Shown here: positions 49,563-59,476 of the stretch, in pieces
How the letters are laid out: every line of letters starts with the position of its first letter
How positions within the stretch are numbered: position 1 is the first letter of the stretch
Source of the DNA: an uncultured Clostridia bacterium
Lineage (GTDB): Bacteria > Bacillota > Clostridia > Christensenellales > CAAEEZ01
NCBI GenBank assembly: GCA_934365195.1
Contig: CAKRNA010000005.1
Location: 1 to 64,000 of the forward strand
Length of the DNA: 64,000 nucleotides
Reading direction: 5' to 3'
The notes under the pieces: generated by a model
The model's database searches: none
What the model saw: only the letters and a program-made list of their open reading frames with translations
What the model was told of the DNA's origin: nothing
Program-made: the position numbers and the translations under genes

Positions 49563-50418
49563 ACTTCTTCCTCCTGTTTTCCTTAATCTCGCCATATATT
49601 TGAACGTATCTTTCATACCTTCTTTTGCTAATTTTTCCTTCCTCTACCAGCCTTTTTACTTCGCACTCGGGCTCGTGAATATGCTCGCAGCCACGGAATT
49701 TGCAACTGTAACTAGCCTCTCTAAAATCAGGATAAAAAGCCTCTAATTCCCTCTCGCTGATATCCACGTTTTCAAGCATTGTAAATCCGCAAGTGTCCAC
49801 CACGTAGCCTGTTTTCATTTTGAAAATTTCGGTAGTACGTGTGGTGTGCCTGCCCCTTTCGGTCTTTTTGCTTAATTCCCCTACTTCCAGCAATGCGTCG
49901 GGAAGCAGCCTGTTTATTATAGAACTTTTGCCAACCGCCGACTGACCGCAGAAACAAACGACTTTATCCTTGATTATTTCCTCTATTTTTTCGATATTTT
50001 CGTTGTTTTTTGCCGATACGTAAATAATTTCGCAAAAATCACCGTAATCTTCCTCTATTTCCTTTCTAAACTCGTCGGTTAGTAGGTCGCTTTTGTTCAC
50101 GCACAAAACGGGCTGAATTTTGCTATTTCTACAATTTATCAGTATTTTGTCCACCAAAATATAATCCGGCTTTGGCGAAAACGCAATGGTTATTACAGCA
50201 ACGTCAATATTAGATACGTAAGGCCTAATTAGGCTGTTTTTTCGTGGCAAAACCTTTTCGATTACGTAACTTTTGCCTTGCTTTTCCACCTCGACTATAT
50301 CGCCAACCAGTATTTCGGTGTCGTTTTTAATTTTTCCCCTAGCGAAAGCGACAATCCTTTCCTCACCGCAAAGTACGGTGAATTTTCCGCCTACGCCCTT
50401 TATTACACGTCCGCTTAT
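49555..50418 (-). CDS. rsgA: Ribosome small-subunit biogenesis GTPase RsgA, probable AUA start
   Basis: Circularly permuted GTPase that helps 30S maturation. The OB-fold (GRVIKGVGGKFTVLCGEERI), the NKSD G4 motif, the P-loop GQSAVGKSS, DTCGFTML (G3) and the zinc-knuckle C...CEHIHEPEC are all present. The first ATG or GTG in frame (GTG at 50289) would remove the OB-fold. Homology reaches back to an ATA codon at 50418, eight bases after a perfect GGAGGT and overlapping the rlmN stop, giving the normal 287 residues. AUA initiation is therefore proposed. prpC and prkC, which usually stand between rlmN and rsgA, are missing. Confidence 0.88.
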   Translation of the reverse strand: MSGRVIKGVGGKFTVLCGEERIVAFARGKIKNDTEILVGDIVEVEKQGKSYVIEKVLPRKNSLIRPYVSNIDVAVITIAFSPKPDYILVDKILINCRNSKIQPVLCVNKSDLLTDEFRKEIEEDYGDFCEIIYVSAKNNENIEKIEEIIKDKVVCFCGQSAVGKSSIINRLLPDALLEVGELSKKTERGRHTTRTTEIFKMKTGYVVDTCGFTMLENVDISERELEAFYPDFREASYSCKFRGCEHIHEPECEVKRLVEEGKISKRRYERYVQIYGEIKENRRKKYE

Positions 50419-51464
50419 AGCAAATTACCTCCGCTTAAGTATTTTCGCCTTAACTGACCGCAAGCGCCGTCGATATCTCTACCCATAGTGCGTCTAATGG
50501 TTGCGCTTACGTCAAGTTTAGTTAGTCTATCCAAAAATTCATTCGCTCTTTTTTCGCTTGCCGATTTTAGATTTTTTTCCTTTACGGGATTTAGCCTTAT
50601 CAGGTTTACGTGAGTAGGAAAACCTTGCAATAAGTCCGCAAGTTCGTCAGCAAACTCCAAGTTGTCCGTCACTTCTTCAATAAGGCAATACTCGAAAATC
50701 ACCCTTCTACCTGTCTTTTCAAAGTAGTATTTTGCCGCTTTGATTAGTTCGGCAATCGGGTACTTTTTGTTCACAGGCATTATTCTGCTTCTGTACTCGT
50801 CGTTTGAAGAATGCAAGGATATGGTCAAAGTGATATGATACCCCTCGTCAGCCAGCCTATAAATATTTTTGCAAATACCCGAAGTTGACAAGGATATATT
50901 CCTTTGGCTAATATTTATGCCGTCCTTTTCTTCAAGCAACCTAAAAAACTTGGTCACGTTGTCGTAGTTATCTAGCGGCTCGCCACTACCCATCAAAACT
51001 ACGTTCGTCACCTGCCTATCGGTGGTGTTTCCGCCTAAAAACCTGTTTACCACCACGATTTGACCTAGTATTTCACCGGCAGTCAAACTTCTAACTAGCC
51101 CGTCGATACCTGAGGCACAAAATGAGCAACCCATTCTGCAACCAACCTGCGTACTTACGCACAACGTGTTGCCGTACTTGTACTTCATAAGTACGCCCTC
51201 TATTACGTTGCCGTCGGTAAGTTTGTACAAAAACTTGGTCGTTCCGTCCTCTTTAGACACAACGTGGGTAAGAATTTCGATAGGATTTGCAATATAATTT
51301 TCCTTTAAAGCCTCGATAAGTTTTTTTGGCAAATTTTTCATTTCGTCAAAATTACAGCCCTTGTGTAGCCACGAAAATATTTGTTTTGCCCTAAACTTAG
51401 GCTCGCCCAAACTTTCGATAGCCAAGGCAATTTCGCTCGTGCTTAGGTCAAGTAGGCTTACCAT
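50415..51464 (-). CDS. rlmN: 23S rRNA (adenine2503-C2)-methyltransferase RlmN
   Basis: Radical SAM methylase of 23S rRNA A2503 and tRNA A37. 349 residues with the cluster motif CRMGCSFCASG, MGSGEPLDNYDNV and the C-terminal catalytic Cys in GACGQLRR. It overlaps the end of rsmB by seven bases. Confidence 0.97.
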   Translation of the reverse strand: MVSLLDLSTSEIALAIESLGEPKFRAKQIFSWLHKGCNFDEMKNLPKKLIEALKENYIANPIEILTHVVSKEDGTTKFLYKLTDGNVIEGVLMKYKYGNTLCVSTQVGCRMGCSFCASGIDGLVRSLTAGEILGQIVVVNRFLGGNTTDRQVTNVVLMGSGEPLDNYDNVTKFFRLLEEKDGINISQRNISLSTSGICKNIYRLADEGYHITLTISLHSSNDEYRSRIMPVNKKYPIAELIKAAKYYFEKTGRRVIFEYCLIEEVTDNLEFADELADLLQGFPTHVNLIRLNPVKEKNLKSASEKRANEFLDRLTKLDVSATIRRTMGRDIDGACGQLRRKYLSGGNLL

Positions 51465-52723
51465 TTTCTCACCAGCCTTGCCATAAAGAACCCGTCTAAG
51501 CCCTTTTGTTCGTTTAGTTGAATCGTGCCGTTATTTACGTAGTCCAGCGGTATTCTTTCCGGTTTAAAATTCTCGTTTTTGCTAAGAAAATCCTCAACTA
51601 CCATAGAGTTTTCTTCCAAAACGTTGGTGCAGGTAGAGTACATAAGCACGCCGCCCACCTTCACGTAATTTTTGCTTACCTCTAAGATTTGCTTTTGGAC
51701 TTTTGCCATTTCAATAATATCCTCCGGTTTACGTCTTAGCAAAATATCAGGGTTTTTGCCTGTTACTCCCAGCCCGCTACAAGGTGCGTCGCAAAGCACG
51801 GCGTCGAACTTGTCCACGTACGCCTCGTACAGTTTGGTAGCGTCCCACACGCCCGTTTTCACCCTTGCGCCCATACGCTTTTTGTAACTTTCAATTAGTT
51901 TTACCCTATGCGGATGCACGTCTAAGCAAATCACGTTGCCTTTTGTAATCTCGCTTATTAGCATACTTTTTCCGCCGGGCGCGCCGCACACGTCCAGCAC
52001 GTTATCGGTTTTTTTAAGCCCCATTCCGTACACCACCAACATAGACGACAATGACTGAATTGTAACGTAACCCTCGTTAAACAAATACTTTACGAAGTCG
52101 TTGCACTTTACGAACATACCGCCCTTTTGCGTTTCCAAAAACTCGGTATTTCTCTCCCTAAGTGCGTATTTTAGGTCGGTCAAGGTCATTTTGTTGGTGT
52201 TCACCCTAATATGCTCGTTAAGTGCCTTTTTGGTGTCAAGTTTTAGTTTGTAGTCGTTAGGATATTCTTTAACGTACTTTTTAACCAGCCACAACGGTTT
52301 GTTGTACTTGTAGGAAAGTTCGTCCTCTTTGGTTAAAAGCACCTTTTTCACATCATAATTTTTAATTGCGTATTTTTTAAGCACGGCGTTTACAAAGCCC
52401 GAAACCGCTTGCTTTTTAAGGGTTTTGGCGTACTCAACGCAGTTGTTAATTACAGCGTAATCAGGCAAACTATCCATATAATCTAGGCAATACATACCTA
52501 TTTTTAGTAGCACCCTTACGCTGTTTTTTGGCAAGGACTTAGTAAGTGCTTTAAGGTCGTAGTCGTACTTCACGTTGTTTTCCAACACGCCGTACACGAT
52601 TTTAACCACTTTGTCCTTTTCCTTATCTTTATCGCCCAAGTTTTTAGCAAGGCACACGTTTAGGTACGCATCCTTTAAATACACCTCGGACAATATATCG
52701 TAACTTTTTTGAATATAACTCAT
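51458..52723 (-). CDS. rsmB: 16S rRNA (cytosine967-C5)-methyltransferase RsmB
   Basis: 421 residues: an N-terminal NusB-like helical domain, then the SAM domain with VCGAPGGKSML, the DAPCSGLG motif and the catalytic TCT motif MYSTCTNVLEEN. Its ATG overlaps the fmt stop (ATGA). Confidence 0.96.
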   Translation of the reverse strand: MSYIQKSYDILSEVYLKDAYLNVCLAKNLGDKDKEKDKVVKIVYGVLENNVKYDYDLKALTKSLPKNSVRVLLKIGMYCLDYMDSLPDYAVINNCVEYAKTLKKQAVSGFVNAVLKKYAIKNYDVKKVLLTKEDELSYKYNKPLWLVKKYVKEYPNDYKLKLDTKKALNEHIRVNTNKMTLTDLKYALRERNTEFLETQKGGMFVKCNDFVKYLFNEGYVTIQSLSSMLVVYGMGLKKTDNVLDVCGAPGGKSMLISEITKGNVICLDVHPHRVKLIESYKKRMGARVKTGVWDATKLYEAYVDKFDAVLCDAPCSGLGVTGKNPDILLRRKPEDIIEMAKVQKQILEVSKNYVKVGGVLMYSTCTNVLEENSMVVEDFLSKNENFKPERIPLDYVNNGTIQLNEQKGLDGFFMARLVRKW

Positions 52724-53643
52724 AAAGTCAATCCTTTTTCTATACTATGGCCACGCAAATAGTCCACGTCTGCCATTTTTTTGCTGTTTTCCGCTTGCAA
52801 CTTTTTAAGCCTAATTAGTCCGTCACCGGTGGCAACAACAAGCCCGTTTTTAGTGTCGGCGCTTACAATTTCGCCTACTTTATAGTTGCCTTTTTCCTTA
52901 ATTACCTCGGTTTCGTGCACTTTAAAGGTAACGCCGCTTATTTTAGTAAAAGCCGACGGCCAAGGCGACATACCCAAAACGAAGTGGTAAATAACCTCTG
53001 CAGGCTTGGAAAAATCAATTAGCCCGTCCTCTTTTTTTAGCATAGGATAATGGGTGGCAAGTTCGTGATTTTGTGGGGTATAAGTGGCTTTACCGCTCTC
53101 TATTAAGTCCAACCCTTCAATTAAAACGCCTGAGGCAAATACCGACAGCCTATCAAATAATTCGCCACTTGTTTCGCCACTTTGTATTTCTATCTTCCTT
53201 TGCAATATAATATCGCCGCTATCCACTTTTTGTGCGGTTTTCATAATAGTTACGCCCGTTTCCTTTTCGCCGCAAATTACCGCCCATTGAATAGGCGACG
53301 AGCCACGATATTTTGGAAGAAGCGATGCGTGTGAATTGATTACGCCGTACTTTGTAAGGTTTAAAATCTCGTCGCTTAGTATTTGACCGTACGCAACGGT
53401 AACGATTACGTCTGCTCCAAGGTTTCTTAAATCCTCCACGCCCTCACGTGATACCTTTTCGTACTGCAAAACCTTTATGCCACGCTTAATAGCCTCCTCT
53501 TTAACGGGAGAGAAGGACATAACCCCTCTATTACGTTGTCTATCAGGCTGGGTAACCACCGCAAGTATCTCGTGCTTAGACTCTGCTAACTTTTGTAAAG
53601 ACGGCACAGCATAATCGGGCGTACCCATAAAAATTATTTTCAT
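52720..53643 (-). CDS. fmt: Methionyl-tRNA formyltransferase
   Basis: Formylates initiator Met-tRNA. 307 residues with IIFMGTPDYAVPSL, the catalytic NSHASLLPKYRGSSPIQWA and the C-terminal tRNA-binding domain. It overlaps def by one base, the usual def-fmt pair. Confidence 0.97.
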   Translation of the reverse strand: MKIIFMGTPDYAVPSLQKLAESKHEILAVVTQPDRQRNRGVMSFSPVKEEAIKRGIKVLQYEKVSREGVEDLRNLGADVIVTVAYGQILSDEILNLTKYGVINSHASLLPKYRGSSPIQWAVICGEKETGVTIMKTAQKVDSGDIILQRKIEIQSGETSGELFDRLSVFASGVLIEGLDLIESGKATYTPQNHELATHYPMLKKEDGLIDFSKPAEVIYHFVLGMSPWPSAFTKISGVTFKVHETEVIKEKGNYKVGEIVSADTKNGLVVATGDGLIRLKKLQAENSKKMADVDYLRGHSIEKGLTL

Positions 53644-54110
53644 TATTCCCTCGTTAGTTCCAGTTCTCTACTGCACTTATCCTTAAATAATATTCCGTCA
53701 AGGTGATCCAGTTCGTGACAGCACGCTCTTGCCGGGAACCCCTCCACCTTTTCCTTGTGTTTTTTGCCGTATCTATCGTAGTACTCAAGGGTGATTTTTT
53801 CAGGACGAATTACATAGCAATTATAGTTATCTATACTTAGGCAACCCTCTATCCCCTCAACTTCTCCGCTTTGTTTTACAATTCTAGGGTTGATTAGTTC
53901 TCTAAAAAAGTTTTCCTCACTAACCTCGACTATTGCAATCCTACGCAAAATGCCCACTTGCACGCCCGCAAGCCCGCAACCGTTGTTTTTTAGCATAGTT
54001 TCTCTCATATCGTCAAGTAGCGTCCAAAGTTTTTGATCGAAGTTTACTACCTCACGAGATATTTTTCTAATTTGCGGATCATTTTCTTTTACAATTTGTC
54101 TTAAAGCCAT
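53643..54110 (-). CDS. def: Peptide deformylase
   Basis: Removes the N-formyl group from nascent proteins. 155 residues with the three metal-site motifs GCGLAGVQVG, EGCLSI and HELDHLDG. It starts one base after priA ends. Confidence 0.97.
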   Translation of the reverse strand: MALRQIVKENDPQIRKISREVVNFDQKLWTLLDDMRETMLKNNGCGLAGVQVGILRRIAIVEVSEENFFRELINPRIVKQSGEVEGIEGCLSIDNYNCYVIRPEKITLEYYDRYGKKHKEKVEGFPARACCHELDHLDGILFKDKCSRELELTRE

Positions 54111-54111
54111 T

Positions 54112-56304
54112 TTAAATCAAACTTTGCGGATTATTCTCTACGAACACCCAACAATTTTTCTCCTTGTTATATTCGTTGGTTATTTGGTATATTTCGTCTA
54201 TTATTTCTTGGTCGTTTTTCTTTTTAATACGCATTAGCACTTGGTAGCGGTATTTGGTTTGCATTCTATTTAGCGGCGACTTCATCGCTTGGCAATAAAT
54301 AAACCTGCCCTCGTATTTTTCCTTTACCTTGCCCACCTTGTTAAATATCTTTTGCGTAAGATTTATGGCGTCGTCCTCAACCGTGCTTGTCACCATTATT
54401 CTAAGTATCGTTGTGTACGGCGGGAACTTAGTCACCTTTCTTGCGTTGTTTTCCTTTTCGAAAAATCCGTCGTAATCGTACTCTTTTGCGTACCTAAACA
54501 CATAGTGGTTTGGCGAATATGTTTGCACTATTACCTTGCCCTCTTTATCCGCTCTGCCTGCCCTACCTGCAACCTGCGTAATCAGTTGAAAAGTCCTCTC
54601 GGTGCTGCGATAGTCCGAAAAATACAGGCTGGCATCGGCGTCAAGTATCCCTACAAGCGTTACGTTAGGAAAATCATGCCCCTTTGCTATCATTTGCGTG
54701 CCAACGAGTATTTGCGCCTTACCCTTAGAAAACTCGCTAAGTATCTTTTGATGGGCGTCCTTTGTGGACGTGGTGTCGTTATCCATACGAAGAATACTAA
54801 CGCCCTCGAAAAGTTGCTCCAACTCCTTAACCACCGTTTCAGTACCTATTTTGCCCATACGTATTTTTTCACTACCACACACAGGGCATTTATCAGGCAC
54901 TTTGTACTTTTTGCCACAATAATGGCATTTAAGCACGTTTTCGGCTTTGTGATAGGTAAGCGACACGTCACAATCGGCGCATTTTGCCACGTACCCACAC
55001 TCTCTACACATAATAAACGAGGAAAAACCACGCCTGTTTATGAAAATCATAGCCTGATTATTCTCGCCTATGACCTTTTTAAGCGCTTCGTACAGTTCTA
55101 AGGAAAAAATCTTAGAGTTAGGTGCTTTTTCGCTTCTAACCATATCCACGATTTTCATATCGGGCATATTACGGTTATTCACCCTGTTTGGCATACGCAC
55201 CATCGTGTACTTGTCGTATTTTGCGTACAAGTAACTTTCAATAGACGGCGTTGCGCTGCCTAATACAAGCGGACAATTATTGTACCTTGCCCTTTCCTCT
55301 GCAACCGACTTTGTGTCGTACCTAGGGTTAGACTCCGACACGTAACTTTGGTCGTGCTCCTCGTCTATTATAATTAAGCCAACGTCCTTAATCGGAGCAA
55401 AAATAGCCGACCTTGCGCCTATTACAATCCTAGCCTTACCCGTTAGTATCCTTTCCCATTCGTCAAACCTTTCGCCGTCGTTTAAACCGCTGTGCAGTAT
55501 TGCAACTAGGTCGCCAAACCTACCTGTAACAAGCCTTGACATTTGCGGAGTAAGTGCAATTTCAGGCACTAGCATAATTGCGGTTTTGCCTTTTTTTAAA
55601 ACCTTTTTTATGCAATGAAGGTACACTTCGGTTTTGCCACTACCCGTCACGCCGTACAGTAGTTTTATGCTGTTATCCGCTAGGATTTTATCTGCTGCAT
55701 CTTTTTGACTTTGGGTTAGTTCCTTTTCCTTGTTTTCAGCCTTAATTACGTCGGGCTTTCTTTCCACCCTTACGCTTTCAACCACAAGATATCCCCTTGC
55801 GGCTAAGACGTTTACGGCGCTAGGCGAAAAAGTTTTGTTTAGGTTTGCTTGCCACTCGCCCTTATCTTTTAGATATTCCAGCACGGCAAGTTGGCTTTTT
55901 GCCCTTGCGCTAATCGTACTTACCATATCCTCGTAAGGTATTTCCGAGTTTAGCGTAACGTAATTTTTGGTAAGTTCTTTTATTTTTCCACCCCTCAGCC
56001 TTGGTGGAATGAACAGCCTAAGTACGTCAATTTTCCTCAGGTTATATTTTTTTGTCATGTAGTCCATAAGCGACAGCAGTTCTTCATTGACGGTTACGTA
56101 CTCGTCAAGAACTTTAACGATACTTTTTAAATTACCGTTAAAACTCGACCTGTCTTTAAGCCCGATTACAAACCCCTCGATAAATTTTTTACCAAAAGGA
56201 ACAAGCACACGATGTCCTACGTGTACTTGCAATAATCCGACCTCATAGTCGAATACTCTATCTATTTCGCTTGTCGCTACGTCTACGATAACCTCTGCAA
56301 TCAT
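54112..56304 (-). CDS. priA: Primosomal replication restart helicase PriA
   Basis: 730 residues: N-terminal DNA-binding domain (MIAEVIVDVATSEIDRVFDYEV), Walker A GVTGSGKTEVYLH, DEEH box IIIDEEHDQSY, two zinc-binding cysteine clusters (CRECGYVAKCADC and CHYCGKKYKVPDKCPVCGS) and QVAGRAGRADK. It overlaps coaBC by four bases. Confidence 0.97.
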   Translation of the reverse strand: MIAEVIVDVATSEIDRVFDYEVGLLQVHVGHRVLVPFGKKFIEGFVIGLKDRSSFNGNLKSIVKVLDEYVTVNEELLSLMDYMTKKYNLRKIDVLRLFIPPRLRGGKIKELTKNYVTLNSEIPYEDMVSTISARAKSQLAVLEYLKDKGEWQANLNKTFSPSAVNVLAARGYLVVESVRVERKPDVIKAENKEKELTQSQKDAADKILADNSIKLLYGVTGSGKTEVYLHCIKKVLKKGKTAIMLVPEIALTPQMSRLVTGRFGDLVAILHSGLNDGERFDEWERILTGKARIVIGARSAIFAPIKDVGLIIIDEEHDQSYVSESNPRYDTKSVAEERARYNNCPLVLGSATPSIESYLYAKYDKYTMVRMPNRVNNRNMPDMKIVDMVRSEKAPNSKIFSLELYEALKKVIGENNQAMIFINRRGFSSFIMCRECGYVAKCADCDVSLTYHKAENVLKCHYCGKKYKVPDKCPVCGSEKIRMGKIGTETVVKELEQLFEGVSILRMDNDTTSTKDAHQKILSEFSKGKAQILVGTQMIAKGHDFPNVTLVGILDADASLYFSDYRSTERTFQLITQVAGRAGRADKEGKVIVQTYSPNHYVFRYAKEYDYDGFFEKENNARKVTKFPPYTTILRIMVTSTVEDDAINLTQKIFNKVGKVKEKYEGRFIYCQAMKSPLNRMQTKYRYQVLMRIKKKNDQEIIDEIYQITNEYNKEKNCWVFVENNPQSLI

Positions 56305-57491
56305 TTCAACATTTTAACCACTTGGTCAAAGATTTTACCTGCAAGTTCGCTCTTTTGCATAAGTTCGTAGTCCTTAACCTCGCCCGTCTTAGTTATAAGC
56401 GTTGCGATGTTTGTGTCTACGTTGAAGCCTGCCCCCTCCTTAGTCACGTCGTTAGCAACTACGATATCGGCATTCTTCTTAACTAATTTATATTTAGCGT
56501 TCTCCACAAGATCGTCGGTTTCGGCGCAGAATATAACCAGTATCCTATCCCCTTTCACCTTGCCGACAGCCTCGGCAATATCCGGATTCTTTTCAAATTC
56601 AAGCACCAAATCCTTGCTTTTGATTTTGTGCGCAGTAGGGGTTTTTACTCTGTAATCGGACGGCGCTGCCGCCTTTACGATAATGTCACACCTTGAATAG
56701 TTGCTCATTACGGCGTCGTACATTTGTTGGGTTGTGCTAGCAGAGATAACCTCGTCGATATCCTTAGGTATCTTTACCGAAAGCCTACCTGCAATAAGGA
56801 TAACCTTAGCCCCTCTTGACTTTGCGTTTTTAGCCAGTTCAATGCCCATTTTACCGCTACTGTGGTTGGTAATAAACCTTACGCCGTCTATGTTTTCCTC
56901 GGTTGATCCTGCGGTTACAAGAATGGTCTTGCCCACTAAGTCCCTCTGTGGCATAAGGATATCCACTATCTTGTCTACGATATCCACGGGCTCTGCCATT
57001 TTGCCTTTGCCCACGTCTCCGCAAGCAAGCCTGCCTTCGATAGGGCTGAAAATATAGTAGCCTTTTTTCTCCAGTTTTGCTAGGTTCTCTTGCACTTGGC
57101 TAGACTCGTACATATTCGTGTTCATAGCAGGGCAAATAAGTTTTGGAGCGGTCGTTGCCATAATCGTTGTGGACAACATATCGTCTGCAATACCGTTTGC
57201 GATTTTGCCGATAGTGTTTGCCGTTGCAGGAGCAACTACGAATATATCCGCCTTTTTAGCAAGCGCAATATGTTCCACTTCAAAATCAAAGTCCCTGTCG
57301 AACAAATCCGAAACAACCCTATTATTAGATAGGGTTTCGAATGATAGCGGTTGAACGAATTCTAGTGCGTGGCTGGTCATAATCACCTCTACGTTCGCTT
57401 CAAGTTTCTTTAACCTAGAAACAATCTCGCAAGACTTATAAGCGGCGATACAACCCGTTACACCCAAAACTACGGTTTTACCTTTAAGCAT
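56301..57491 (-). CDS. coaBC: Bifunctional phosphopantothenoylcysteine decarboxylase / phosphopantothenate-cysteine ligase
   Basis: Two steps of coenzyme A synthesis in one 396-residue protein. The N-terminal flavin-binding CoaC half has GVTGCIAAYKSCEIVSRL and PAMNTNMYE; the CoaB half begins VLVTAGSTEE-like (ILVTAGSTEENIDGVRFITN) with the ligase lysine region AAPSDYRVKT. It follows rpoZ directly. Confidence 0.96.
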   Translation of the reverse strand: MLKGKTVVLGVTGCIAAYKSCEIVSRLKKLEANVEVIMTSHALEFVQPLSFETLSNNRVVSDLFDRDFDFEVEHIALAKKADIFVVAPATANTIGKIANGIADDMLSTTIMATTAPKLICPAMNTNMYESSQVQENLAKLEKKGYYIFSPIEGRLACGDVGKGKMAEPVDIVDKIVDILMPQRDLVGKTILVTAGSTEENIDGVRFITNHSSGKMGIELAKNAKSRGAKVILIAGRLSVKIPKDIDEVISASTTQQMYDAVMSNYSRCDIIVKAAAPSDYRVKTPTAHKIKSKDLVLEFEKNPDIAEAVGKVKGDRILVIFCAETDDLVENAKYKLVKKNADIVVANDVTKEGAGFNVDTNIATLITKTGEVKDYELMQKSELAGKIFDQVVKMLK

Positions 57492-57493
57492 AA

Positions 57494-57688
57494 TTAGTCT
57501 CTTTTAATTTCGATTTTATCGTTATAAAACTCATCAGCGGCAACGCTAATGGATTTTTTCTTAGTTTCCTCAAGCATTTCTTGTTCTTTGGATTCTAAGG
57601 TTCTTGCTCTTTTTGATAATGCAACTACTAAAGCGTACTTGCTCTCAGACTTTTCAATCAACTTATCAATAGGTGGTTCCATCAACAT
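57494..57688 (-). CDS. rpoZ: RNA polymerase omega subunit
   Basis: 64 residues with PPIDKLIEKSESKYALVVAL and SKRAR, the omega signature, in its usual place between gmk and coaBC. It supports assembly of RNA polymerase. Confidence 0.93.
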   Translation of the reverse strand: MLMEPPIDKLIEKSESKYALVVALSKRARTLESKEQEMLEETKKKSISVAADEFYNDKIEIKRD

Positions 57689-57690
57689 AA

Positions 57691-58299
57691 CTATATTTCT
57701 CCTCTTAGTTTTTCTATTTTATATTTATTACGTGCGGTTTTAAGTTTTTCCGCAGTTATGATGCTAATTATTTGGTTTGCGCAGTCCTCAACCTCGTCGT
57801 TTACGACCAAGTAATCGTAGGCTGCCGCCCTCTCGATTTCCTCGCCGATTTTAGCGTGGCGAAGCCTAAGCGCCTCTTTGGTTTCTGTGCCTCTACCTTC
57901 TAGCCTTTCGGTGATAGCCTTTACGGTTGGTGGCAAAATAAATATTGCTACGCTGTCCTCTCTCTTCCTTTTTACGTTATACGCACCCTCAGTGTCTATC
58001 TCTAACACAACGTCCTTTCCTGTGCCAAGTTTACTGTCTATTTCGGAGTTTAGAGTGCCGTAGTAGTTTTCAAACAGTTTTACGTGCTCCAAAAATTCGC
58101 CGTTTATCAGCCTGTTTTCAAAGTCCTCTTTTCCCAAAAAGTGATAATTCACCCCGTCTATTTCGCCCTCACGTGCTTTCCTAGTGGTTGCCGACACGCT
58201 AAAACTTAGATTAGGCATTTGTTCAAACACCCTTTTAAGCACCGTACCCTTGCCAACTCCCGAGCAACCCGATATAACGATAAATAATCCTTTTTCCAT
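57691..58299 (-). CDS. gmk: Guanylate kinase
   Basis: Phosphorylates GMP to GDP. About 202 residues with P-loop SGCSGVGKGTVL, SATTRKAREGEIDGVNYHF and the EHVKLFENYYGT segment. The ATG at 58299 has GAGGAC upstream; the longer upstream frame runs through the remA gene. Confidence 0.97.
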   Translation of the reverse strand: MEKGLFIVISGCSGVGKGTVLKRVFEQMPNLSFSVSATTRKAREGEIDGVNYHFLGKEDFENRLINGEFLEHVKLFENYYGTLNSEIDSKLGTGKDVVLEIDTEGAYNVKRKREDSVAIFILPPTVKAITERLEGRGTETKEALRLRHAKIGEEIERAAAYDYLVVNDEVEDCANQIISIITAEKLKTARNKYKIEKLRGEI

Positions 58300-58301
58300 T
58301 A

Positions 58302-58565
58302 TTAGTCCTCTTTTCCCGTATCGATTTTTTCGGTTTCGTTCAGCCTGTTCATAATAGTTTCGGTAGACAAGGCGCACAAGAATATATACCCCGTATCCGT
58401 TACGATTACCGACTTAATTTTCCTGTTCGTAGTCACGTCTATTAGCATTTCGTCGTACCTTGCCTTTGTTACGAGTTGCTTTGTAGAAGATAGCGACGGC
58501 GACAGCACGCCCACGATTTTACCTTTATTTATAACGTTTCCAAAACCTACGCTTACGTATTCCAT
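58302..58565 (-). CDS. remA: DUF370/RemA-like DNA-binding regulator
   Basis: 87 residues of the RemA family, which in B. subtilis activates extracellular-matrix genes: VGFGNVINKGKIVGVLSPSL, ARYDEMLIDVTTNRKIKSVI and a GYIFLCALS end. Its position between yicC and gmk is conserved in Bacillota. Whether it controls matrix genes here is unknown. Confidence 0.92.
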   Translation of the reverse strand: MEYVSVGFGNVINKGKIVGVLSPSLSSTKQLVTKARYDEMLIDVTTNRKIKSVIVTDTGYIFLCALSTETIMNRLNETEKIDTGKED

Positions 58566-58566
58566 A

Positions 58567-59442
58567 CTACTCTATATTTTGCACTTGTTCACGCATTTTC
58601 TCTATAATCGATTTTAGTTCTAATGCGTAGCCCGTTATTACCAAATTGTTTGATTTTGATGCTATTGTGTTGCTTTCTCTGTTAAATTCTTGCACCAAGA
58701 AGTCTGCGTCCCTACCGATAGGCTTTTGTTTGTCGAACATCTCCCTCATGTGCTTAACGTGAGCAAGCAGCCTTGTAATTTCCTCGTCGATGCACACTCT
58801 ATCGGAGTACACAGCCACCTCGTTAAGTAGCCTTGCCTCGTCCACCGGGATATCGTCAAGATATTCAAGCACCCTTTTACGCAAATTCTCTTTGTATTCC
58901 TCGCTAACTTCCGGGGCTTTCTTTTCGATATTTTTTGTAACGCTTTCAATCTCGCTAAGGAAACCAAGGAAAGATTTTTTAAGGTTCTCGCCCTCGCTTT
59001 CACGCATTTTTACAAGCCCGTCAAGTGCGATATATAGGCTTTGAAGAAGCATCGTTTTTAACTCCTCCTCGTCCTCCTCGCTCACGCCAACCTCTACAAC
59101 GTACGGACACTTCATAAGCGATATCACCGTCATATCGTTTGGTAGCGAGTATTCAAGTTCTATCCTCTTTGCAATTTCAACGTACTTGTTTGCAACCACG
59201 TCGTTAAACACAAGGTTTTTATCCTCGCCCTCAATCGCCTCGTAGGTTACGAAAATATCAAGGTGACCTCTTGCGATTTTAGATGCGATTGCCTTACGCA
59301 TACAGTCCTCGAAACAACTGAACACCTTTGGCATTTTAAACGACAAATCCAAAAATCTATGATTTACCGATTTAATCTCGATTGTGCATTTTTTGTTGTT
59401 AAGTTCTACTACGCCTTTGCCGTAGCCCGTCATACTCTTCAT
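58567..59442 (-). CDS. yicC: YicC family endoribonuclease-like stress protein
   Basis: 291 residues, N-terminal MKSMTGYGKGVVEL and EIKSVNHRFLDLSFKMP, C-terminal GRDADFLVQEFNRESNTIASK, all diagnostic. The YicC/YloC family acts in RNA turnover. The ATG at 59442 matches the family start. First gene of the long operon that runs to thiN. Confidence 0.95.
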   Translation of the reverse strand: MKSMTGYGKGVVELNNKKCTIEIKSVNHRFLDLSFKMPKVFSCFEDCMRKAIASKIARGHLDIFVTYEAIEGEDKNLVFNDVVANKYVEIAKRIELEYSLPNDMTVISLMKCPYVVEVGVSEEDEEELKTMLLQSLYIALDGLVKMRESEGENLKKSFLGFLSEIESVTKNIEKKAPEVSEEYKENLRKRVLEYLDDIPVDEARLLNEVAVYSDRVCIDEEITRLLAHVKHMREMFDKQKPIGRDADFLVQEFNRESNTIASKSNNLVITGYALELKSIIEKMREQVQNIE

Positions 59443-59476
59443 ATAAATCTCGCTTTGTGTGATAAATAATAGCATT

